This document shows positions 1 to 4,989 of a stretch of 5,810 nt of DNA, piece after piece. The translations under genes were made by a program, and so were the position numbers. This DNA comes from an uncultured Eubacteriales bacterium (GTDB taxonomy: Bacteria; Bacillota; Clostridia; Oscillospirales; QAMX01), in NCBI GenBank assembly GCA_900551265.1, contig URVL01000146.1, positions 1-5,810 of the forward strand. Direction: 5' to 3'. Under the pieces are notes generated by a model, which did no database searches, had not been told where the DNA came from, and saw only the letters and a program-made list of their open reading frames with translations. Every line of letters starts with the position of its first letter. Position 1 is the stretch's first letter.

Positions 1-5
1 GGCGA

Positions 6-13
6 TTTCCCCC
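6..13 (-). promoter_or_regulatory. Possible ribosome binding site of the next gene leftwards
   Basis: Read on the minus strand, the bases after the transketolase stop codon contain GGGGGAAA, one mismatch from a GGAGG core, and no start codon follows before the window ends. A gene starting just outside the window, a few bases after this purine run, would fit the C-terminal transketolase subunit expected here. The site is imperfect and the gene itself is not visible. Confidence 0.3.
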
Positions 14-30
14 GGACTCGATGCTTTCCG

Positions 31-885
31 TCACTGGATATCAAAATTGCCGGTCGCGGGGTGTTTCACCAGATATTCATGAATCGCCTGTGCCATTTCA
101 TCGCCCTTTGGCGTCCAATAGTGATAGGCCGCTTTGTTTTCGGCAAACGAAATGCCCTTGCTCTTGACCGTGTGCGCAACGATCAGACTTGGTTTCCCTT
201 TCTCCAGCGGAAGCGCGTCCAGCGTCCGGACAACTTCTTCCATGTTGTTTCCATCAATGTCACGTACAGCCCAGCCAAACGCCGCAAAATGATCGGAAAT
301 CGGCGTGAAGTCCATAATGTCCTGCACCTTGCCGCTGATCTGTAAGCCGTTGAAATCCACAAACACAACAAGGTTATCAAGGCCATAATGCGCAGCGGCA
401 GCGGCAGCCTCCCAGTTGGAACCCTCCGCGAGTTCACCGTCGCCCATCACGACATAAACCTTTGCATCCTTACCGTCGGCGCGAAGCGCCAACGCCATAC
501 CGGTCGCAATGGAAAGTCCATGTCCAAGCGCACCAGTATTTGCCTCGACACCCGGCAACTTATACATATCAGGATGCCCCGGAATCTTCGTTTTCAGCGC
601 GCCGTACGTATCAAGAACTGCCTTATCAAAATATCCCCGTTCAGCCAGCACAGCATATTGTACCATGCACTTATGGCCCGCCGACAACAGAAAACGGTCA
701 CGGTCGGCCCACTTAGGATCGTCCGGACGGATCTTCATCTTGTAGAAATACAGCGCAGTCACGATATCGAGGCAGGACATCGCTCCGCCGAGATGGCCAT
801 GGTGGCTGGCCTCAACCATGCGCAGGACGTTCCGACGACTCTTTGCCGCTGAGAGCTCCAGATCCTTTATGCCCTGTTTCGTCAC
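31..885 (-). CDS. Transketolase, N-terminal (thiamine diphosphate-binding) subunit
   Basis: This 284-residue protein matches the N-terminal half of a transketolase, which moves a two-carbon ketol unit between sugars in the cytoplasm. Visible landmarks are GHLGG (30-34), SAGH with His71, PGHP with His104, GALGHG (118-123), and the thiamine diphosphate/metal motif starting at GDG (148-150) and ending at the FNG asparagine (179). A full transketolase has about 630-670 residues; this protein stops cleanly after the first domain, as in split two-subunit enzymes. The glutamate that activates the cofactor and most phosphate-binding residues would lie in the partner subunit, expected just past base 1. 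The start is GTG at 885, whose GTGA overlaps the stop of the upstream isomerase gene and is preceded by AAGGAGG 10 bases away, so translation is probably coupled. The donor sugar is not shown by the sequence. Ordinary pentose phosphates, apulose 4-phosphate (AptA-like) or sulfofructose (SqwG-like) are alternatives. Confidence 0.92.
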   Translation of the reverse strand: MTKQGIKDLELSAAKSRRNVLRMVEASHHGHLGGAMSCLDIVTALYFYKMKIRPDDPKWADRDRFLLSAGHKCMVQYAVLAERGYFDKAVLDTYGALKTKIPGHPDMYKLPGVEANTGALGHGLSIATGMALALRADGKDAKVYVVMGDGELAEGSNWEAAAAAAHYGLDNLVVFVDFNGLQISGKVQDIMDFTPISDHFAAFGWAVRDIDGNNMEEVVRTLDALPLEKGKPSLIVAHTVKSKGISFAENKAAYHYWTPKGDEMAQAIHEYLVKHPATGNFDIQ

Positions 886-1328
886 GACTGAGACGCCTCC
901 TTCTCATAGTCATAAATACGCTGCACCTTCGGCATGGAACGAGACTTCGGATCAAATGTACAGCTTAAGTATTCATCAACCATCATTTTCGCCACTTCAA
1001 TGCCAGTGACCTGCGCGCCCATGGTAATAATGTTGGCATTATTGGAAAGCTGCGCGCGCTGTGCCTGATAGACATTATTCACAAGTGCCGCATAAGCGCC
1101 TTTGACCTTATTCGCTGCAATGCAGACGCCGATACCCGTACCGCACACGAGAATGCCACGGTCATATTTACCGGAAGCGACTTCTGTAGCAACTTCTATG
1201 GCAACATTGGCATATATCGGATCATCACTTCCAAAATCAACGCACTCATGGCCCTTTGCTCTGACATGAGCAATCAGAGCCGCTTTAAAATCTGTCGCGT
1301 TGGGATCGCACCCGAATGCTATTTTCAT
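882..1328 (-). CDS. RpiB/LacA/LacB-family sugar (phosphate) isomerase, atypical active site
   Basis: This 148-residue protein belongs to the RpiB/LacAB isomerase family, small cytoplasmic enzymes that interconvert aldose and ketose sugars, usually phosphorylated. It opens with MKIAFGCD, has the catalytic cysteine loop ILVCGTGIGV with Cys62, then AANK (71-74), and ends with an Arg-containing tail (Arg130, Arg137). Length is normal. Two positions depart from E. coli RpiB by my hand alignment. The GCDH histidine, which contacts the phosphate, is Pro9, and the His99 used for ring opening falls on Ser95 in the run LSNNAN. So the fold is clear but ribose 5-phosphate is not assured; an erythrose or erythrulose phosphate, or a sulfonated tetrose (SqwI-like), is possible. 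The ATG at 1328 is chosen over an upstream in-frame GTG at 1343 because GGAG sits 9 bases before the ATG and because family members begin at MKIA. It is the first gene of the leftward operon and overlaps the transketolase gene by 4 bases. Confidence 0.9.
   Translation of the reverse strand: MKIAFGCDPNATDFKAALIAHVRAKGHECVDFGSDDPIYANVAIEVATEVASGKYDRGILVCGTGIGVCIAANKVKGAYAALVNNVYQAQRAQLSNNANIITMGAQVTGIEVAKMMVDEYLSCTFDPKSRSMPKVQRIYDYEKEASQS
896..902 (-). promoter_or_regulatory. Ribosome binding site for the transketolase GTG start
   Basis: The minus strand reads AAGGAGG, a full Shine-Dalgarno match, 10 bases before the GTG at 885. It lies inside the end of the isomerase gene and supports the non-ATG start and the 4-base gene overlap. 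Confidence 0.8.
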
Positions 1329-1337
1329 AAACAACCA

Positions 1338-1341
1338 CTCC
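1338..1341 (-). promoter_or_regulatory. Ribosome binding site for the isomerase gene
   Basis: GGAG on the minus strand lies 9 bases upstream of the ATG at 1328. The possible GTG start at 1343 overlaps it, which argues against that start. Confidence 0.65.
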
Positions 1342-1394
1342 ACACTTTAAAATACTTGCAGGTTCCACGAATTTGCACAAAGACACCGCAGCCC

Positions 1395-1404
1395 TGTATA
1401 TACA
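1395..1404. promoter_or_regulatory. Palindrome TGTATATACA, possible operator
   Basis: This perfect 10-bp palindrome sits at or just past the predicted transcription start of the leftward operon, a place where a repressor could act. It is short and A+T-rich, so chance is possible, and no regulator gene is present in the window to pair it with. Confidence 0.3.
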
Positions 1405-1413
1405 AGTATAATC

Positions 1414-1442
1414 ATAATACCACATGTTTTTTCGTTTGTAAA
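1414..1442 (-). promoter_or_regulatory. Sigma-70-type promoter for the isomerase-transketolase operon
   Basis: The minus strand carries TTTACA (-35, bases 1437-1442), a 17-base spacer and TATTAT (-10, bases 1414-1419). TGG directly before the -10 makes an extended -10. Transcription should begin near 1407, giving a leader of about 80 bases. Both hexamers match 5 of 6 consensus bases and the spacing is ideal. A weak dyad (TGTAAA...TTAACA, 1437-1453) covers the -35, and the palindrome TGTATATACA (1395-1404) lies near the predicted start; either could be an operator. Confidence 0.65.
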
Positions 1443-1489
1443 TACCTTTAACACATTCTTATTAATTTTCCTGTTTCAAAATTCACCGC

Positions 1490-1518
1490 TTTCCGACAGG
1501 GGCGCCTTGTCACGGAAA
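1490..1518. promoter_or_regulatory. Interrupted inverted repeat upstream of the kinase promoter
   Basis: TTTCC at 1490-1494 pairs with GGAAA at 1514-1518, and GACAGGG at 1495-1501 pairs with CCTTGTC at 1505-1511 (one G-T pair), around a 3-base loop and a 2-base bulge. It ends 4 bases before the -35 of the kinase promoter. That position suits a binding site for a transcription regulator. No T-run follows on the plus strand, so it is unlikely to be a terminator in that direction. Which protein binds, if any, is unknown. Confidence 0.4.
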
Positions 1519-1522
1519 CGGA

Positions 1523-1551
1523 TTGACACAGCCGAAAAAGGTTGCTATCAT
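1523..1551 (+). promoter_or_regulatory. Sigma-70-type promoter for the FGGY kinase gene
   Basis: A consensus TTGACA (1523-1528), 17 bases and TATCAT (1546-1551), with TGC immediately before it as an extended -10, form a near-ideal housekeeping promoter. Transcription should start around 1558, about 40 bases before the kinase ATG. It points away from the leftward promoter, so the two transcripts diverge and could share control by sites lying between them. Confidence 0.75.
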
Positions 1552-1566
1552 ATCAATATCAAGACA

Positions 1567-1585
1567 GGCGGCGTCTATACCCGCC
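1567..1585 (+). other. Small GC-rich hairpin in the kinase leader
   Basis: GGCGG (1567-1571) can pair with CCGCC (1581-1585) over a 9-base loop, directly abutting the ribosome binding site. A 5-bp stem is weak evidence; it might modestly affect translation or be incidental. Confidence 0.25.
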
Positions 1586-1593
1586 AAGGGAGG
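1586..1593 (+). promoter_or_regulatory. Ribosome binding site for the FGGY kinase
   Basis: AAGGGAGG lies 5 bases before the ATG at 1599 and fixes that start. An in-frame upstream TTG at 1542 falls inside the promoter spacer and can be excluded. Confidence 0.75.
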
Positions 1594-1598
1594 ATTCT

Positions 1599-2921
1599 AT
1601 GTTATTTCTGTCCATCGACTTCGGCACATCGGCGGTAAAACTCAGTATCGTGGATGAAAATTCCCATACGCTCTGCTGGGCAAAAGAAAATTATCCCTAT
1701 ATATTGCTTCCCGGTGAAAAAGTAGAAATGAGTAAAGATGAACTGTGGCACGCACTTTTCGCTGCGGCAGAAAAACTTGACCCTGCGCTGCGCCGCAAGG
1801 TGGAATATCTCTGTTATGATACCTTTTCCCCGTCTCCCGTTATCCTTGACCGCAACGGCGACCTTGTATATGAAAACATCATTACGCATATGGACCGCCG
1901 CAGCCGTCCACAGACTGCTTTTATTGACAATTTGATCGGGAAAGACCGCTATATGAATATTTCCGGTATTTATCCGTTTCCCGGCGGCTGTTCTGCCATG
2001 ACTTATATCTGGTTCCTGCAAAATGAACCGGAGGTCTACAAGACTGCCTACCGTGTCGGCCATTTGCCGACTTATATTCACAAGCAGCTCACCGGCGAGT
2101 GGATGGTAGATCTGGTGAACGCTTCCATGATGGGCCTTTATGAGACGACAACGCAGAGGGGTTGGTCCGATGAACTGATTCACGCATTTGGTCTGGAGCG
2201 TTCACTTTTTGGTGAGATCTATAATCCCGGAACGCGTCACGGTTCTCTGTTGCCCGAAATCGCCTCAAAACTTGGCGTGACAGCAGGCATCCCCGTCGCT
2301 GTCGGTACCAACGATGTTGCCTCTGCGCAAATGGGCGCACACAACTCTCACGCAGGAGAGATGATGAATACAACAGGCTCGAGCGAAATGGTCAGCATTC
2401 TGACCGACAAGCCGGCTGTCAATCCCGAATACTATCTCCGCAATTCCGCGCTTCCAGGTATCTGGCAAATCTATGCCACTACGGCGGGTGGTTTTGCCAT
2501 AGACTGGTTCTATGACCAGCTCTGCCGCGAGATGACAAAAAAGGAATTTTACAAATATGTAGACGACGTAATCGAACAGTGTATGGACGACGACAGCGTC
2601 ACATTTGATCCGTATATGACCGGCGACCGGCAGAGCCTTGAAAAAAAGACGGGTGCCTGGCACGGACTGACACTGGAGGCCACACGCGACAAAATGCTGG
2701 CCGCTATGCTGCGCAGTATGCAGGGCGTTTTGAAAAAAGCAATTGATCAGGCAGCTGCGGTCCAGAACCTCTCCCCCACCATTAAAATTTCCGGCGGTAT
2801 GGCTACGCCCAGCTATATCAAGCTGAAAAAACATGAAATTCCCGGTTTTGAGTTTGAGGTCGTAGATGACTGTCCGATTCTCGGCAACGTCGAGCTTGTG
2901 AAGTATTATATGAATAAATAA
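1599..2921 (+). CDS. FGGY-family carbohydrate kinase
   Basis: This 440-residue cytoplasmic protein is an FGGY sugar kinase, which uses ATP to phosphorylate a sugar, often a ketopentose, as the entry step of catabolism. Seen in order: the phosphate-binding IDFGTSAVK (6-14); GTNDVASAQMGA (236-247), with Asp239 the probable catalytic base; MNTTGSSE (256-263); TAGGFAIDWF (295-304); the DPYMTGDR region (337-344) followed by GLTLEATRDKM (356-366); and ISGGMATPS (397-405) of the nucleotide-binding domain. It is shorter than the usual 485-510 residues. After ISGG, the normal C-terminal helix with its LGAA motif appears as LGNVELVKYYM (428-438) and ends there, so the last helices are missing. No frameshift is seen. 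It faces away from the isomerase and transketolase genes and has its own promoter and terminator. Xylulokinase, ribulokinase, apulose kinase or erythritol kinase-like activity cannot be told apart from sequence alone. Confidence 0.9.
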   Translation: MLFLSIDFGTSAVKLSIVDENSHTLCWAKENYPYILLPGEKVEMSKDELWHALFAAAEKLDPALRRKVEYLCYDTFSPSPVILDRNGDLVYENIITHMDRRSRPQTAFIDNLIGKDRYMNISGIYPFPGGCSAMTYIWFLQNEPEVYKTAYRVGHLPTYIHKQLTGEWMVDLVNASMMGLYETTTQRGWSDELIHAFGLERSLFGEIYNPGTRHGSLLPEIASKLGVTAGIPVAVGTNDVASAQMGAHNSHAGEMMNTTGSSEMVSILTDKPAVNPEYYLRNSALPGIWQIYATTAGGFAIDWFYDQLCREMTKKEFYKYVDDVIEQCMDDDSVTFDPYMTGDRQSLEKKTGAWHGLTLEATRDKMLAAMLRSMQGVLKKAIDQAAAVQNLSPTIKISGGMATPSYIKLKKHEIPGFEFEVVDDCPILGNVELVKYYMNK

Positions 2922-2932
2922 ACATTATGCAG

Positions 2933-2977
2933 AAACGGTACCCGTCCGGATTGCGTCTCCGGACGGGTACCGTTTTT
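2933..2977 (+). terminator. Rho-independent terminator after the kinase gene
   Basis: An uninterrupted 18-bp stem (2933-2950 with 2958-2975) closes a 7-base loop, and T runs through 2973-2977. It begins 11 bases after the kinase stop codon. The opposite strand has only three T's after the stem, so it should act mainly rightwards. It isolates the kinase transcript from the exporter operon. Confidence 0.93.
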
Positions 2978-3189
2978 ATACTATACAACTGTTTTTCAAA
3001 AATTATGAACGATAAATGGAATTTTTCGGCGTTTTGTAATCTTAAACAGGAATTTGTATGTCGAAATCATGTTTAATTTACAATAATTTTAAACAAATTT
3101 AATGATTTATACAAAAAGAAATGGTAGAGTTGATTTCCTTTCTCGCTTTTATCACTTTGAAGCGCTGACAAGTAACGGCATTGGGCAAG
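2978..3189. other. A+T-rich spacer before the exporter operon
   Basis: No credible gene lies here. The stretch is A+T-rich compared with the genes on each side. It holds an imperfect dyad: AAATCAT (3064-3070) with ATGATTT (3102-3108), enclosing GTTTAA (3071-3076) with TTAAAC (3089-3094). I found only weak promoter candidates, such as TTTACA (3077-3082) with TTTAAT (3098-3103) at a short 15-base spacing. The exporter operon's promoter probably lies here but I cannot place it. Confidence 0.5.
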
Positions 3190-3196
3190 AAGGAGG
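3190..3196 (+). promoter_or_regulatory. Ribosome binding site for the ABC ATPase
   Basis: A full AAGGAGG lies 5 bases before the ATG at 3202. It decides this start over an upstream in-frame TTG at 3181, which has no such site. Confidence 0.8.
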
Positions 3197-3201
3197 TACC
3201 A

Positions 3202-4176
3202 ATGATTGAACTGGAACACATTTGCAAAACCTTTCGCGTAGCGAAGCGAAACGCGGGTATGGGCGAAGCTGTACGCGCACTGTTCCGGCGTGAATACACG
3301 CTGATCCACGCCTTGCAGGACATCTCCTTTCAAATCCGTGACGGGGAAATGGTCGGTTATATCGGCCCAAACGGCGCCGGCAAAAGCAGCACCATCAAGA
3401 TCATGAGCGGCATTTTAAATCCGGACAGCGGCATGTGCCGCATTGATGGGCTTATACCCTGGAAAAACCGTCGTGCGCATGTCAGAAACATCGGCGTGGT
3501 GTTCGGCCAGCGTTCGCAGCTCTGGTGGGACGTACCGGTTATTGATTCCTTTGAGTTGATTCGGGATATCTATGAGGTGGAACCCTCTGCCTACCGGCAG
3601 ACTTTAGACAAGCTTGTAACACTTTTGAACCTCAGCGAGATCATCCGCACGCCCGTGCGGCAGCTCAGTTTGGGGCAGCGTATGCGCTGTGAAATTGCCG
3701 CGTCTTTACTGCACAACCCGGGGATTCTCTTTCTTGACGAGCCAACGATTGGACTGGATGCCGTATCAAAAATTGCAGTCCGCAACTTTATTCGTCAACT
3801 GAACCGTGAACAGAAAACAACCGTCATCCTGACGACGCACGATATGCAGGATATCGAGGCGCTGACAGAGCGTATCCTGCTCGTCGGCCGCGGCCAGATC
3901 CTGCTCGACGGAACGCTGGATGAGTTGAAAAGCCGGAACGCACCGGTGCGCCGCATAAACGTCCTATATGCCGGAGGATACTTTGACCTGCCGGAAGGTG
4001 TCATATTGACATCCGATGAAAATGGGCACGCGGCGTTTACAGTGGACACACGTGTATGCAGCGTGTCATATGCGATCGAACAGCTCTCGCGCCATGCAGA
4101 AATTACCGATTTATCAGTAGAAGGCGCCACGGCCGAGGAATTAGTCGTATCTCTCTATGAGGAATTTGCCATATGA
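3202..4176 (+). CDS. ABC-2 exporter ATP-binding protein (COG4586 type)
   Basis: This 324-residue protein is the ATPase of an ABC exporter; it binds the cytoplasmic side of two permeases and powers transport. All nucleotide-binding motifs are intact: Walker A GPNGAGKSS (55-63), the Q-loop in VFGQRSQLWWD (100-110), signature LSLGQRMR (155-162), Walker B ILFLDEP (175-181) with Glu180, D-loop GLDA (184-187) and switch His213 in TTHDM. The QRSQLWWD stretch and the long segment between beta strand 1 and Walker A (about residues 12-38) are, as I recall, typical of the COG4586 group. About 85 residues follow the ATPase core as a C-terminal domain of unknown role. The gene opens a three-gene operon and its stop overlaps the next start as ATGA. 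Cargo is not predictable from the ATPase. Confidence 0.93.
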   Translation: MIELEHICKTFRVAKRNAGMGEAVRALFRREYTLIHALQDISFQIRDGEMVGYIGPNGAGKSSTIKIMSGILNPDSGMCRIDGLIPWKNRRAHVRNIGVVFGQRSQLWWDVPVIDSFELIRDIYEVEPSAYRQTLDKLVTLLNLSEIIRTPVRQLSLGQRMRCEIAASLLHNPGILFLDEPTIGLDAVSKIAVRNFIRQLNREQKTTVILTTHDMQDIEALTERILLVGRGQILLDGTLDELKSRNAPVRRINVLYAGGYFDLPEGVILTSDENGHAAFTVDTRVCSVSYAIEQLSRHAEITDLSVEGATAEELVVSLYEEFAI

Positions 4177-4985
4177 GACAGCTTCGGAAATATAGAAGTC
4201 TTTTTCGTATCCGCTTTAACGCCGGCATACAATACCGTGCGGCGGCACTGGCTGGCATTACGACACAATTTGCATGGGGTTTCCTCAATATTATGCTCTA
4301 TATGACGTTTTATCGTAGCAATGCGGCTGCATTTCCCATGACTTTACAGGCGGTTGTCACTTATATGTGGCTGCGGCAGGCGTTCCTCATGCTCTTTGAG
4401 ACCTGGGGGACCGAGAACGCCATTTTGGAGTCCATCACAGGCGGCGGCGTTGCCTATGAACTTGCACGTCCCGCCGGGATCTACGGTATGTGGTACGTAC
4501 GCACATTCTCCGCACGCACATCCAAAATGTTGCTGCGCGCCGGTCCGGTCATCCTGGTAGCAATATTACTGCCTGCGCCCTACGGACTCGCCCTGCCGTC
4601 GAGCGCGGCGGCGTTTGCAGGATTTCTGTGCACGTTGGTACTGGGCGCGCTTGTAGCCTGTGCGTATATCATGCTCATTTACATCGCCACGCTCTACACC
4701 ATGCAGCCGCAGGGCGTGCGAATTGCCTTCAACTCTTTGGCGGAACTGCTCACCGGCTCGCTCATTCCGCTCCCCTTTTTTCCGGCGGCGCTTGCGCGTA
4801 TTCTGGAGCTGACGCCGTTTGCGGCAATGTGCAATGTGCCGTTTCGCATTTACAGCGGAGACATCACAGGCGCTGCGGCCTGGCAGGCTGCGGGGCTGCA
4901 GGTTTTCTGGCTGCTCGCCCTGCTGGCGCTCGGGCAGTTCCTGTTGTCACACGCACTGCGCCGCACAGTCATACAAGGAGGTTGA
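4173..4985 (+). CDS. ABC-2 family permease, first subunit (COG4587/DUF990 type)
   Basis: This 270-residue membrane protein has about six hydrophobic segments by eye (roughly 22-47, 57-76, 119-142, 145-175, 188-212, 238-259) and no cleavable signal peptide. Both ends are basic and probably cytoplasmic. The loop ITGGGVAYELARPAG (88-102) corresponds to the G-x-x-x-x-L-x-RP loop of this permease family and recurs in the next protein as NGAFDRIMVRPRG. The order ATPase, permease, permease matches the COG4586-COG4587-COG3694 arrangement. The ATG at 4173 overlaps the ATPase stop by 4 bases, with a modest GAGG 10 bases upstream, suggesting translational coupling. The gene is clearly richer in G+C than the following one. 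Substrate unknown. Confidence 0.87.
   Translation: MRQLRKYRSLFRIRFNAGIQYRAAALAGITTQFAWGFLNIMLYMTFYRSNAAAFPMTLQAVVTYMWLRQAFLMLFETWGTENAILESITGGGVAYELARPAGIYGMWYVRTFSARTSKMLLRAGPVILVAILLPAPYGLALPSSAAAFAGFLCTLVLGALVACAYIMLIYIATLYTMQPQGVRIAFNSLAELLTGSLIPLPFFPAALARILELTPFAAMCNVPFRIYSGDITGAAAWQAAGLQVFWLLALLALGQFLLSHALRRTVIQGG
4975..4981 (+). promoter_or_regulatory. Ribosome binding site for the second permease
   Basis: AAGGAGG overlaps the last codons of the first permease gene and lies 8 bases before the ATG at 4990, supporting that start. Confidence 0.8.
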
Positions 4986-4989
4986 GCGT

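Noticed and set aside
388..852. Open frame on the plus strand (154 codons) opposite the transketolase subunit
   Set aside because: Antisense to well-conserved transketolase motifs; no supporting motif of its own.
1437..1453. Catabolite-response (cre) site overlapping the leftward -35
   Set aside because: The dyad is imperfect and lacks the central CG of the CcpA consensus, so I do not call it a cre site.
1329..1598. Riboswitch or T-box leader in the divergent spacer
   Set aside because: Both predicted leaders are short (about 80 and 40 bases) and contain no conserved aptamer or T-box sequence that I can recognise.
1602..2183. Long open frame on the minus strand (193 codons) opposite the kinase gene
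   Set aside because: It lies wholly antisense to a gene with clear FGGY motifs and its translation resembles no family I know. It is a shadow of the coding strand.
2265..2834. Long open frame on the minus strand (189 codons) opposite the 3' half of the kinase gene
   Set aside because: Same reason: fully antisense to conserved kinase sequence, with no recognisable motif in its translation.
2933..2975. The perfect inverted repeat as a mobile-element end or regulator site
   Set aside because: Its place right after the kinase stop codon, short loop and following T-run are fully explained by a terminator.
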